From the NCBI GenBank assembly GCA_035623615.1, contig DASPTB010000192.1, positions 1 through 23,418 of the forward strand: a stretch of 23,418 bases of DNA. The letters run 5' to 3'. The DNA comes from DASPTB01 sp035623615. GTDB taxonomy: Bacteria > Actinomycetota > UBA4738. How positions within the stretch are numbered: the stretch's first letter is position 1; each line of letters opens with the position of its first letter. Positions 1 through 8,118 of the stretch are shown one piece after another. The notes beneath the pieces are model-generated. The model saw only the letters and a program-made list of their open reading frames with translations. It was not told the DNA's origin and searched no databases. The translations under genes and the position numbers were made by a program.

Positions 1-1
1 C

Positions 2-3000
2 GCCCTCGACTTCTACCAGGCCGCGCGCGATGCCGGCGTGAAGCCGATCATCGGGGTGGAGGCGTACGTCGCGCCGGCGTCGCGCTTCGATCGCGAGCGC
101 GGCGACGACGACGAGGCGTACCGGCACCTCACCGTGCTGGCGCGGGATGCCGTCGGCTACAAGAACCTGATCCGGGTCGTCACCGACGCCAGCATCCAGG
201 GCTTCTACCACCGGCCCCGGACCGACAAGGAGTTCCTTGCCGAGCACGCCGAGGGCATCACCGCGCTGTCCGGGTGCCTGGCTTCGGAGACGGCCAGGCT
301 CGCGCTCGCCGGGCACCTCGAGCGGGCACGGGCCGTCGTCGGCGAGTACCGGGACCTGTTCGGCGCGGCGAACTTCTTCCTCGAGATCCAGGATCACGGC
401 ATCCCCGAGCAGCGCAGGCTCAACCCGATCCTCGCCGAGCTGTCGGCGCAGACGGGGGTCCGGCTCGCGGCCACCAACGACATCCACTACACCGAGCGCG
501 AGCACGCCCGCCCCCACGACGTCCTCTTGTGCATTCAGCAGCAGAAGGTGCAGACCGACACCGCGCGGCTGAAGTTCGACACCGACGAGTTCTATCTGAA
601 GCCCGCCGAGGAGATGCGGGCGCTGTTCGCCGAATTCCCCGACGCGTGCGACGCGACGCTCGACATCGCCGAAGCGTGCGAGCTGACGCTGGAGTTCGGC
701 GCCCTGCACCTGCCGCGGTTCGACCCGCCGAACGGGATGTCGCTCGACGGCTACCTCCGCGAGCTGGTCTACGAGGGCGCGCGCGAGCGCTACGGCGAAC
801 CGACCACCGACATCCGCGCGCGCATCGACGACGAGCTCGCCGTCATCGGCTCGATGGGGTTCGCGGGCTACTTCCTGATCGTGTGGGACCTGATCCGGTT
901 CGCGCGCGAGCGCGGCATTCGCGTCGGTCCGGGGCGCGGATCGGCGGCCGGGTCGGTCGTCTCCTACAGCTTGCGGATCACCGACCTCGACCCGCTGCGC
1001 TACGGCCTGATCTTCGAGCGCTTCCTCAACCCCGAGCGAAAGCAGATGCCAGACATCGACATGGACTTCGACGTCCGGGGCCGCGACCAGGTGATCCAGT
1101 ACGTGGCGGGCAAGTACGGCGACGACCACGTCGCGCAGATCATCACGTTCCAGACCATCAAGGGGAAGCAGGGGATCCGCGACGCCGCCCGCGTGCTCGG
1201 GTTCCCGGCGTCGATGGGCGACCGCCTCTGCAAGATGTACCCGCCGGCCGTCCTCGGCCGGGAGTACTCGATCGCCGACGCCCTCAAGCTCTCGCCGGAG
1301 CTGCGAGAGTCGTACGAGAAGGAACCGGAGGCTACCGAGATCGTCGACACCGCGAAGGCGCTCGAGGGCCTTCGGCGCGAAGACTCGGTGCACGCCGCAG
1401 GCGTGGTCATCGGCGACGCGCCGCTGGTCAACTACCTCCCCCTCAAGCTCACCAAGGACTCTCGGGACGACTCGCGCCGCGTCGTCACACAGTTCGACAT
1501 GCACGGTGTCGAGAAGCTCGGCCTGCTGAAGATGGACTTCCTCGGCCTGCGGAACCTGTCGGTCATCGAGGACACGGTCCGGCTGCTGCGCGAGCGGGGG
1601 ATCGACCTCGACATCGACCACGTCCCGCTCGACGACGAGCCCACGTACGAGATGCTCCGCAGCGGCGACACCGTCGGGGTGTTCCAGCTGGAGGGCGGGG
1701 GCATGCGGTCGCTGATCCGGCAGCTCGAGCCCGACCGGTTCGAGGATCTCATGGCGCTGAATGCGCTGTACCGCCCCGGGCCGCTCAACGCAGGAATGCA
1801 CATCGAGTACGCCGAGCGCAAGCAGGGTCGCAAGCCCGTCACCTACCCTCACGACGACCTGAAGGAGATCCTGGAGGGGACGTACGGCATCCTCGTTTAC
1901 CAGGAGCAGGTCATGCAGATCGCCGTGCGCATGGCCGGCTATTCGATGGGACAGGCCGACCTGCTGCGCAAGGCGATGGGAAAGAAGATCCGCGAGGAGC
2001 TCATCCCGCACCGCAACACGTTCGTGGCGGGCGCGGTCGAGCGCGGGTACCAGGAGCGGCTCGCCGAGAGCATCTTCGACCTGATCGTTCCCTTCGCCGA
2101 CTACGGTTTCAACGCGTCGCACGCCTGCGCGTACGGATACGTGGGATACCAGACGGCGTACCTCAAGCGTCACCACCCGGTGGAGTACATGTCGGCGCTG
2201 CTGACGAGCGTCGAGGGCGACAAGGACGACAAGCCGTTCTATCTGAACGCTGCGCGGCTGATGAACCTCGAGGTGCTTCCCCCGGACGTGAACGAGTCGG
2301 CCGAGCACTTCACGCCGACGGGCGGCGACATCCGTTACGGGCTGGCCGCGGTGCGCAACGTGGGGGAGGGCGCCGTCCAGCAGATCATCCGGGCGCGCAC
2401 CGAGCAGGGCGCCTTCGAGACGTTCAGCGACTTCTGCGAGAAGGTCGACCCGAGCGTCCTGCACAAGAAGATCCTCGAGAGCCTGATCCTCGCCGGTGCG
2501 TTCGACTCACTCGGTTACAAGCGGCAGGCCCTGCTCGAGGGCTACGACAAGGTGGTATCGCCCGTCCTCGGCCGGCGCCGGGCAGAGGCGGCCGGCCAGG
2601 AGTCGCTGTTCGGCGGCGACGCCGGCGTCCAGTTGCAGGAGATCGACGAGACGCGTGCGATCGGCGACCAGGAGTTCGGCCGCGACGAGTTCCTGCGCTT
2701 CGAGAAGGAGATGCTGGGGCAGTACGTGAGCGACCACCCGCTCCTGCCGGTCAAGGATCGCCTGGCGAAGCTCACGACCATGGAGATCGCCGACCTGACG
2801 GGACCCGACCCGCAAGACGGCGACATCGTGACGCTCGGGGGCATCGTCGGGCACATCGGGCGCAAGTTCACCAAGCGAGGCGAGCCCTACGCGGTCGTGC
2901 GGCTGGAGGATCTCACCGGCGGGGTTGGGGTGGTCGTTTTCCCAGGGCTCTTCGAGCAGTCGGCGGCGCTGATCGTCCCCGACAAGATCGTGCTGATCCG

Positions 3001-3415
3001 TGGACGCGTCGACCTTCGCGGCCGGGAGCTGCAGGTGGTGGCGCTGGAGATCACCGAGCCCGATCTGCCGCCGCCCATCTCCGGCGCCGGCGAGCCGGCC
3101 AACGGGTCCTCGCATCGGACGAACGGATCGCCTGGGCCGGCGAACGGCCTTGTCGAGCCGGCCGATCCGCTGGTGATCGACGTCACTGCGCGCGACTGCA
3201 CGCCGGTCCTCATCGCGAGCCTGCGGCAGCTGCTCGCTGCTTCGCCGGGCGGTCGTCCGGTCGTCGTGTGCCTGGTCGACGAGCACGGGTCGCAGCGGCT
3301 GCGGCTGGGCGAGAGCTTCTGTGTCGACGGCTCGGCGGCGTTCGTGTCCGAGGTCCGCCGCCTGCTGGGCCCTGGGGCGGTGCGCCGGGCCGCGGGCGAG
3401 CCCGCCGGCGTCTGA
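2..3415 (+). CDS. dnaE: DNA polymerase III alpha subunit (DnaE1), 5'-truncated
   Basis: This is the replicative DNA polymerase catalytic subunit. The frame is open from base 2, so the true start lies upstream; about 1137 residues are visible and the first few dozen of the PHP domain are missing. Candidate PHP metal ligands in the visible part are Glu20, His42 and the NDIH pair Asp160/His162 (counted from base 2). The polymerase core shows GPGRGSAAGS, then PDIDMDFD with catalytic Asp351 and Asp353, and KMDFLG with the third Asp at 512. The helix-hairpin region has NASHACAYGYVGYQTAYL. An OB-fold follows at about nt 2815-3060, then an Asn-Gly/Pro-rich linker (about nt 3075-3165) and a small C-terminal domain. 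Retained PHP ligands fit the DnaE1 type whose PHP domain proofreads, as known from Mycobacterium tuberculosis. hisA follows after 24 bases. Identity is secure; only the start is absent. Confidence 0.97.
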   Translation, partial: ALDFYQAARDAGVKPIIGVEAYVAPASRFDRERGDDDEAYRHLTVLARDAVGYKNLIRVVTDASIQGFYHRPRTDKEFLAEHAEGITALSGCLASETARLALAGHLERARAVVGEYRDLFGAANFFLEIQDHGIPEQRRLNPILAELSAQTGVRLAATNDIHYTEREHARPHDVLLCIQQQKVQTDTARLKFDTDEFYLKPAEEMRALFAEFPDACDATLDIAEACELTLEFGALHLPRFDPPNGMSLDGYLRELVYEGARERYGEPTTDIRARIDDELAVIGSMGFAGYFLIVWDLIRFARERGIRVGPGRGSAAGSVVSYSLRITDLDPLRYGLIFERFLNPERKQMPDIDMDFDVRGRDQVIQYVAGKYGDDHVAQIITFQTIKGKQGIRDAARVLGFPASMGDRLCKMYPPAVLGREYSIADALKLSPELRESYEKEPEATEIVDTAKALEGLRREDSVHAAGVVIGDAPLVNYLPLKLTKDSRDDSRRVVTQFDMHGVEKLGLLKMDFLGLRNLSVIEDTVRLLRERGIDLDIDHVPLDDEPTYEMLRSGDTVGVFQLEGGGMRSLIRQLEPDRFEDLMALNALYRPGPLNAGMHIEYAERKQGRKPVTYPHDDLKEILEGTYGILVYQEQVMQIAVRMAGYSMGQADLLRKAMGKKIREELIPHRNTFVAGAVERGYQERLAESIFDLIVPFADYGFNASHACAYGYVGYQTAYLKRHHPVEYMSALLTSVEGDKDDKPFYLNAARLMNLEVLPPDVNESAEHFTPTGGDIRYGLAAVRNVGEGAVQQIIRARTEQGAFETFSDFCEKVDPSVLHKKILESLILAGAFDSLGYKRQALLEGYDKVVSPVLGRRRAEAAGQESLFGGDAGVQLQEIDETRAIGDQEFGRDEFLRFEKEMLGQYVSDHPLLPVKDRLAKLTTMEIADLTGPDPQDGDIVTLGGIVGHIGRKFTKRGEPYAVVRLEDLTGGVGVVVFPGLFEQSAALIVPDKIVLIRGRVDLRGRELQVVALEITEPDLPPPISGAGEPANGSSHRTNGSPGPANGLVEPADPLVIDVTARDCTPVLIASLRQLLAASPGGRPVVVCLVDEHGSQRLRLGESFCVDGSAAFVSEVRRLLGPGAVRRAAGEPAGV

Positions 3416-3439
3416 CCGCGGGACCGCCCGGGATCTGCC

Positions 3440-4156
3440 GTGGCCTTCGACGTGATCCCGGCGGTCGACATCTCGCGGGGCGGCGTCGCGCGCTTGGTCG
3501 GCGGCGACCCTTCGTCGCTGGAGCGGGCGGGCGGCAACCCCGAGGAGATGGTTCGCGGCTGGATCGCCGAAGGGGCGCGGTGGGTCCATGTCGTGGACCT
3601 CGACGCGGCGCTCTCGGGGGAGCCGGGGAACCTGGACCTGCTCGAGCGCGTGTGCGCGCTCGACGTCCTCGTCGAGGCCGGCGGCGGATTGTCGGAAGCG
3701 GGGGTCGCCGCCGCGCTCGAGCGCGGCGCCACGCGAGCGATACTCGGCGCGGCGGCGCTGCTCGAGGCCGAATCGGTCGAGCGGGCCGTCGCGGCGCACG
3801 GCGATCGGGTCGCCGTCGGGCTCGACGTGCGCGACGGGGTGGTGGCCCCACGCGGGAGGGGATTGGAGGGGCCGACGGTCGACGAGGCGATGCGGCGTAT
3901 CGCCGCCGCGCGGCCTGCGCTCGTCGTCTACACGGAGGCCGCGCGCGACGGGACGATGCGAGGGGTCGACGCCGCGGCGATCGCGCGTGCGGCGGCGGCG
4001 CTCGGCGTGCCGGTGATCGCCTCGGGCGGCGTCGGGTCGGTCGACGACCTCCGTGCGCTCGCAGTGCTGTACCCCGCGGCGGCCGGGGCGATCGTCGGCC
4101 GCGCGCTGCACACCGGTGCGTTCACGCTGGAGGAGGCGCTCGCCGCGGTTCGTTGA
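3440..4156 (+). CDS. hisA: Phosphoribosyl isomerase, HisA or dual-function PriA
   Basis: A (beta-alpha)8 barrel isomerase of 238 residues, the usual HisA length, starting at GTG. HisA converts ProFAR to PRFAR in histidine synthesis; in many Actinobacteria the homologue PriA also performs the TrpF reaction. Visible catalytic residues are Asp10 (IPAVDI), Asp129 (VGLDV), Thr165 and Asp170 (YTEAARDGT). Arg18 and Arg140 match the positions of PriA Arg19 and Arg143. The Trp that follows in M. tuberculosis PriA (Trp145, motif RGRGW) is Leu142 here (RGRGL). Phosphate-binding glycines lie in ASGGVGS and IVGRAL. The gene sits between dnaE and the trp genes, with no trpF in the window, which would suit a dual role, but Leu142 makes TrpF activity uncertain. 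No strong Shine-Dalgarno is visible before the start. Confidence 0.92.
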   Translation: MAFDVIPAVDISRGGVARLVGGDPSSLERAGGNPEEMVRGWIAEGARWVHVVDLDAALSGEPGNLDLLERVCALDVLVEAGGGLSEAGVAAALERGATRAILGAAALLEAESVERAVAAHGDRVAVGLDVRDGVVAPRGRGLEGPTVDEAMRRIAAARPALVVYTEAARDGTMRGVDAAAIARAAAALGVPVIASGGVGSVDDLRALAVLYPAAAGAIVGRALHTGAFTLEEALAAVR

Positions 4157-4159
4157 CGG

Positions 4160-4882
4160 GTGCGCGAGGCGGGGGCGACAATCGCGCGCGTGAACGCGTT
4201 TCCGGGCCTCGCCGCCGCGGCCGGGGGAGTGGTGATCGTCCTGGGGGCGTTCCTCGCGTGGGTGCGTTTCTGGTTCGCGTCGATCGCGCCGCTGAACTTC
4301 CTCGACCGCGCATTTCCGGGGACGTCGTCCGGCGCCGGCAAGGCGGCTCTGGTCGGCGGCCTCCTGCTCCTCGCCTGCTCTGCCGTAATGGTGGCCGCCG
4401 GGCCGCGGGCGCGGAAGATCGCCGCCGGCATGGCCGTCGCGCTCGGGCTCTGCGCAGCGGTTCTGGCGGCGAGCGCGCTCGCCACGCAGCGTTCGCGCGT
4501 CGTCGCCGCGATCCGTGGCGACGTCGAGCGCGCCGTCGGGCACACGCTGTCGCCCGCACAGGCCCGCGGACTCACCGCGACGCTGCTCTCAGCAAGGCTC
4601 GAGGTGTCGGCCGGCGCGGGCGTGTTCGTCGTCCTGGCCGGAGGCTCGCTCGCCGTGGCCGGCGGGCTCACCGGCCTGGCGTTGCGCGGGGGCGAGGCGC
4701 TCGCGCAGACGCTCGGCTTCGCGGCGCGCGAGCCGGCGCCGCCGTTCCCCCCGGCGCCCGAGCCCGGCCCGCTTCCCTCGCCCGAGCCCGGCCCCCTTCC
4801 CTCGCCCGGTCCGGATCCCGTACCGGCCCCCGAGGCGAGACAGGGATCCGCCCCTCCGGTCGTCGATTCCGGGGAGGTATAG
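4160..4882 (+). CDS. Four-helix membrane protein of trp region (Trp_oprn_chp-like)
   Basis: A 240-residue hydrophobic protein with no catalytic motif that I recognise. Four membrane segments are apparent at about residues 17-36, 62-82, 87-107 and 150-176, with a polar loop between the third and fourth. The last 60 residues are a Pro-rich tail with a duplicated PEPGPLPS unit. Its place immediately before trpC matches the uncharacterised actinobacterial membrane family found inside trp operons (Pfam Trp_oprn_chp, TIGR02234). The assignment rests on context and topology, not on a motif. The GTG at 4160 lies three bases after the hisA stop; a GTG at 4190 is a plausible shorter start that removes ten non-hydrophobic residues. 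It is probably co-transcribed with hisA and the trp genes. Function unknown. Confidence 0.72.
   Translation: MREAGATIARVNAFPGLAAAAGGVVIVLGAFLAWVRFWFASIAPLNFLDRAFPGTSSGAGKAALVGGLLLLACSAVMVAAGPRARKIAAGMAVALGLCAAVLAASALATQRSRVVAAIRGDVERAVGHTLSPAQARGLTATLLSARLEVSAGAGVFVVLAGGSLAVAGGLTGLALRGGEALAQTLGFAAREPAPPFPPAPEPGPLPSPEPGPLPSPGPDPVPAPEARQGSAPPVVDSGEV
4757..4804 (+). repeat. 24-bp tandem duplication in Pro-rich tail
   Basis: Two adjacent 24-base units (4757-4780 and 4781-4804) differ at one base and encode two copies of an eight-residue PEPGPLPS unit in the C-terminal tail of the membrane protein. A degenerate third unit follows. The length is a multiple of three, so copy-number change would keep the frame. 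Confidence 0.85.
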
Positions 4883-4904
4883 TTCGGGGTCCGATGAATC
4901 GGAC
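4878..4904 (+). promoter_or_regulatory. Possible internal promoter and hairpin before trpC
   Basis: TATAGT (4878-4883) resembles a -10 hexamer; no convincing -35 is visible. It overlaps the end of the preceding membrane-protein gene. A perfect 6-bp hairpin follows: GTCCGA (4889-4894), loop TGAA, TCGGAC (4899-4904). There is no T-run, so it is not a terminator. An ATG at 4894 opens a 15-codon frame ending at 4941 that overlaps the trpC start. A role as promoter and leader is an inference. Confidence 0.3.
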
Positions 4905-4928
4905 GACTGCGCCTTGCCCGGTGCCTCG

Positions 4929-5696
4929 ATGGGCTTCCTGACGGAGGCCGTCGAGCGGGTGCGCCGCGAGCTCGATCGGAACCCACTCCCGGAGGGAACG
5001 CTCCTGCTGCGCACCCAGACCGCACCTTCGGCGATCGATTTCGAGGCCTCGCTTCGACGGCCGGGGGTGAGCGTCGTCGCGGAGGTGAAGCGCGCGTCGC
5101 CGTCTGCGGGAAGGATCGCGGAAACCGACCCCGGCGCGCAGGCCGCCGCCTACGAGGCTGGCGGCGCGAGCGCGATCTCGGTCCTCACCGAGCCGCGCCA
5201 TTTCGACGGCACGATCGCGGACCTGCGGCTCGTCCGCGCGCACACCGCGCTCCCCGTGCTGCGCAAGGACTTCATCGTCCACCCCTCGCAGATCCTCGAG
5301 GCGCGGGCCAACGGCGCCGACGCCGTCCTGCTGATCGTGGCGGCACTCTCCGACGCCGAGATCCGCGGGCTTCTCGAGAGCGCCGACGACCTCGGGATGG
5401 CGGCGCTCGTGGAAACCCACACAGAGGAGGAGGCCCGCCGGGCGGTCGACGGCGGGGCGCGGGTGATCGGCGTGAACTCCCGCGACCTCGAGTCGCTCGA
5501 GGTCGATCTCGACCACGCGCTCGGCGTGCTGGCGGAGCTTCCGCCGGATCGCGTCCGCGTGCTGGAGAGCGGCGTCGGCACGCGCGGCGACGTCGAGCGC
5601 GCGGCCGGCGCCGGCGCCGACGCGGTCCTGGTCGGCGAGGCGCTCATGCGCGCGGCCGATCCCGCCGCCGCGCTGAGGGAGCTGTTGGGAACGTGA
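4929..5696 (+). CDS. trpC: Indole-3-glycerol phosphate synthase
   Basis: TrpC closes CdRP to indole-3-glycerol phosphate in tryptophan synthesis. The protein has 255 residues, typical for a monofunctional enzyme with no TrpF fusion. Active-site residues are readable: Glu52 and Lys54 in AEVKRASPS, Lys113 in LRKDF, Glu162 in VETHT, Asn183 in GVNSRDL, and Glu213-Ser214 in LESGV. The open frame runs upstream to 4515 without a stop, but that part overlaps the preceding membrane gene in another frame and shows no homology, so the ATG at 4929, where the conserved N-terminal helix begins, was chosen. No clear Shine-Dalgarno precedes it. Its TGA overlaps the trpB GTG by four bases (GTGA), implying coupled translation. 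Confidence 0.96.
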   Translation: MGFLTEAVERVRRELDRNPLPEGTLLLRTQTAPSAIDFEASLRRPGVSVVAEVKRASPSAGRIAETDPGAQAAAYEAGGASAISVLTEPRHFDGTIADLRLVRAHTALPVLRKDFIVHPSQILEARANGADAVLLIVAALSDAEIRGLLESADDLGMAALVETHTEEEARRAVDGGARVIGVNSRDLESLEVDLDHALGVLAELPPDRVRVLESGVGTRGDVERAAGAGADAVLVGEALMRAADPAAALRELLGT

Positions 5697-6910
5697 CGAC
5701 GATGCCGGAGACCCTGCCCGACGTCCCCGGTCGCTTCGGCGAGTTCGGCGGACGCTATGTGCCGGAGGTGCTGATTCCCGCTCTCGACGAGCTCGACGCG
5801 GCCTGGCGCGACGCACGCGACGACGCCGCCTTTCTGAAGGAGTTCGGCGACGTCCTGCGCGATTTCGTCGGCAGGCCGACGCCGCTCACCGAGGCGAGGC
5901 GTCTCTCCGAACATCTCGGGTACCGGATCTGGCTGAAGCGCGAGGACCTCGCGCACACGGGCGCGCACAAGATCAACAACACGCTGGGGCAGGTCCTGCT
6001 CGCCCGCCGGCTCGGGAAGCGGCGGATCATCGCCGAGACCGGCGCGGGGCAGCACGGCGTCGCCACCGCGACCGCGTGCGCGCTCTACGGCCTGCCGTGC
6101 GTCGTGTACATGGGCGAGGAGGACACGGTTCGTCAGGCGGTGAACGTCGAGCGGATGCGGCTGCTGGGTGCCGAGGTCGTGCCGGTGACGACGGGCTCGA
6201 AGACCCTCAAGGACGCGATCAACGAGGCACTCCGCGATTGGGCGGCGAGCGTTCGGGACACGCACTACGTGATCGGCTCGGTCGTCGGCCCGCACCCGTT
6301 TCCGGCGATGGTGCGCGACTTCCAGCGCGTGATCGGAGACGAGGCGCGCGAGCAGTTCCGGCGGGTGGCGGGCGACGACCCCGACGTGGTCACCGCGTGT
6401 GTCGGCGGCGGGTCGAACTCCATCGGCATGTTCACGGCGTTCGTGCCCTCTGCCTCCCGGCTGATCGGCGTGGAGGCCGGGGGCCGTGGAGAGGGGACCG
6501 AGCACTGCCGTTCGCTGTCGGCGGGCAGGCCGGGCGTGCTGCACGGTTCCCGGATGTATCTGCTCCAGGACGAGCACGGCCAGGTCGCGCCGACGCACTC
6601 GATCTCCGCGGGCCTCGACTACCCCGGCGTCGGCCCCGAGCACTCGTGGCTGAAGGACGCGGGGCGCGCGGAGTACGTCTCGGCGACCGACGAGGAGGCC
6701 ATTCAAGGGTTCATGCTGCTGAGCCGCCTCGAAGGCATCCTGCCGGCGCTCGAGCCCTCGCACGTGATCGGCTGGCTTCGGTCGCGGCCGCTCCCCGAAC
6801 GGACGTCGATCGCGGTGTGCCTTTCGGGGCGCGGGGACAAGGACCTCGAGACGGTTCGCGCCTGGCTGCGCGAGCACCCGGAGGACGCGGAGCGGGCGAG
6901 CGGCGCATGA
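5693..6910 (+). CDS. trpB: Tryptophan synthase beta subunit
   Basis: TrpB is the PLP enzyme that condenses indole with serine to give tryptophan, working as an alpha2-beta2 complex with TrpA. The protein has 405 residues, normal for TrpB1. The PLP lysine is Lys93 in HTGAHKINN, the catalytic Glu115 is in ETGAGQHG, the phosphate-binding loop is VGGGSNSIG, and the C-terminal SGRGDKD is present. The GTG at 5693 overlaps the trpC stop and has a GAGGGA 12 bases upstream; an in-frame ATG at 5702 is an alternative. The stop overlaps the trpA ATG by four bases (ATGA). The order trpC-trpB-trpA and the overlaps point to one transcript and stoichiometric synthesis of the two subunits. Confidence 0.98.
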   Translation: MTTMPETLPDVPGRFGEFGGRYVPEVLIPALDELDAAWRDARDDAAFLKEFGDVLRDFVGRPTPLTEARRLSEHLGYRIWLKREDLAHTGAHKINNTLGQVLLARRLGKRRIIAETGAGQHGVATATACALYGLPCVVYMGEEDTVRQAVNVERMRLLGAEVVPVTTGSKTLKDAINEALRDWAASVRDTHYVIGSVVGPHPFPAMVRDFQRVIGDEAREQFRRVAGDDPDVVTACVGGGSNSIGMFTAFVPSASRLIGVEAGGRGEGTEHCRSLSAGRPGVLHGSRMYLLQDEHGQVAPTHSISAGLDYPGVGPEHSWLKDAGRAEYVSATDEEAIQGFMLLSRLEGILPALEPSHVIGWLRSRPLPERTSIAVCLSGRGDKDLETVRAWLREHPEDAERASGA

Positions 6911-7695
6911 CCGAAACGCTCGCTTCCGCGCTCGCGGTCGTTCGCGCCGACGGGCGAAAGGCGTTCGTCCCCTACGTCACCGGCGGGCTCGAGGGCGTCG
7001 ACGCCGACCTTCTGCTCGAGCTCGGCAAGACGGGCGCGCACGGTCTCGAGATCGGGATTCCCTTCTCCGATCCCGTGATGGACGGAGCGGTGGTCCAGGA
7101 GGCGTCCCGGCTGGCCCTGGAGGCCGGGACCACTCCCGGGGCGGCGCTCGACCTGGTGCGCTCCGCCCGCGACCGCGGCTTCGAGCTCCCCGTCGCGTTC
7201 ATGACCTACCTGAACCCGATGCTCGCAGAGGGCGTCGACCGATTCCTCGACGACGCCGCCACGTGCGGCGTCTCGGCGTTCATCGTTCCCGACCTTCCCG
7301 TCGACGAGGCCGACGAATGGGTCGGGGCGTGCCGCGCGCGCGGGATCGCTCCCGTGCTGCTGGCGGCCCCCAACTCGTCGGAGGAGCGCCTGCACCGCAT
7401 CGCGGAGGAGGCCGAGGGCTTCGTGTACTGCGTCTCCACGTTCGGCGTCACGGGCTCGCGCGACGAGCTGTCCTCGTCGGCCGAGTCGCTGGTCGCGTCG
7501 CTCCGCCCGCTGACGCCGACTCCGCTGCTGATCGGAGTCGGAATCTCGACGCCAGAGCAGGCGCGGGCGGCGTGCGCCTTCGCCGACGGCGTCGTGGTGG
7601 GGTCGGCGCTCATGGAGCCGATGCTGGGCGGCGACCGCACCGAGGTCCTTCGCCGAGCCGAGGCGTTCGGCGAGGCCGTCCTCGAGGGCGCCTAG
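6907..7695 (+). CDS. trpA: Tryptophan synthase alpha subunit
   Basis: TrpA cleaves indole-3-glycerol phosphate to indole and glyceraldehyde 3-phosphate and passes indole to TrpB. The protein has 262 residues, typical length. The catalytic pair is Glu48 (LEIGIPFSDP) and Asp59 (VMDGAVVQ), and the loop-6 region STFGVTGSR with the phosphate-binding GVGIST is intact. The start is the ATG inside the ATGA overlap with trpB. It is the last recognisable tryptophan gene of the cluster; trpE, trpG, trpD and trpF are not in the window. A thioesterase gene follows after 24 bases and may belong to the same transcript. Confidence 0.97.
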   Translation: MTETLASALAVVRADGRKAFVPYVTGGLEGVDADLLLELGKTGAHGLEIGIPFSDPVMDGAVVQEASRLALEAGTTPGAALDLVRSARDRGFELPVAFMTYLNPMLAEGVDRFLDDAATCGVSAFIVPDLPVDEADEWVGACRARGIAPVLLAAPNSSEERLHRIAEEAEGFVYCVSTFGVTGSRDELSSSAESLVASLRPLTPTPLLIGVGISTPEQARAACAFADGVVVGSALMEPMLGGDRTEVLRRAEAFGEAVLEGA

Positions 7696-7719
7696 ACACC
7701 GGCCGGGGGAGCGGGGGCC

Positions 7720-8118
7720 GTGTACGAGAAGCGGATGGAGATCCGGTGGCGCGACCTCGACGGCTACGCGCACGTCAACCACGCGGTCTACGTGACCTAT
7801 CTGGAGGAGGTTCGCGACGAGTGGCTGGCGGTGACGCTCGCCCCGAGCGGCGACGGGTGGGACCACTTCCTCGTGCACCTGGAGATCGACTACCGGCGTC
7901 AGCTCGCGCACCGCGACGAGGAGGTTGTCGCCTCCATCGAGGCGACGGGCCTCGGCACCTCGAGCATCACGACGCGCGAGGAGATCCGCACGACGGATGG
8001 TGAGCTGGTCGCCGAGGCGACCGCTGTGGTGGTTGCCGTCGACCCCTCGTCGGGGACATCGCGCCCGCTCACCGACGGCGAGCGTGCGCTCCTGCAGCCC
8101 GCCGTAGGGCGTTCCTAG
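7720..8118 (+). CDS. Hot-dog acyl-CoA thioesterase, YbgC/FadM-like
   Basis: A 132-residue single hot-dog domain protein expected to hydrolyse acyl-CoA thioesters in the cytoplasm; the substrate is not predictable. The family signature is at residues 11-31: RDLDGYAHVNHAVYVTYLEE, with the likely catalytic Asp14 and the HVN turn of the 4HBT family. The start GTG at 7720 has a purine-rich GGGGGAGCGGGGG just upstream; the ATG at 7735 is an alternative losing five residues. The gene lies 24 bases after trpA on the same strand and may be read through from the trp operon, though no functional link is evident. Its TAG is shared with the stop of the convergent CDF gene: the four bases CTAG at 8115-8118 end both genes. 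Confidence 0.88.
   Translation: MYEKRMEIRWRDLDGYAHVNHAVYVTYLEEVRDEWLAVTLAPSGDGWDHFLVHLEIDYRRQLAHRDEEVVASIEATGLGTSSITTREEIRTTDGELVAEATAVVVAVDPSSGTSRPLTDGERALLQPAVGRS

Noticed and set aside
2507..4543. A 678-codon minus-strand open frame opposite dnaE and hisA
   Set aside because: Shadow of real plus-strand genes; repetitive Arg/Asp/Gly composition with no domain.
4889..4904. A transcription terminator between the membrane gene and trpC
   Set aside because: The hairpin is short and no T-run follows; it lies inside what appears to be one operon.
274..4941. A 1555-codon open frame across dnaE, hisA and the membrane gene
   Set aside because: It runs in a shifted frame through three genes with intact conserved motifs, is extremely Arg/Ala/Pro-rich and matches no family. 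It is a high-GC shadow.
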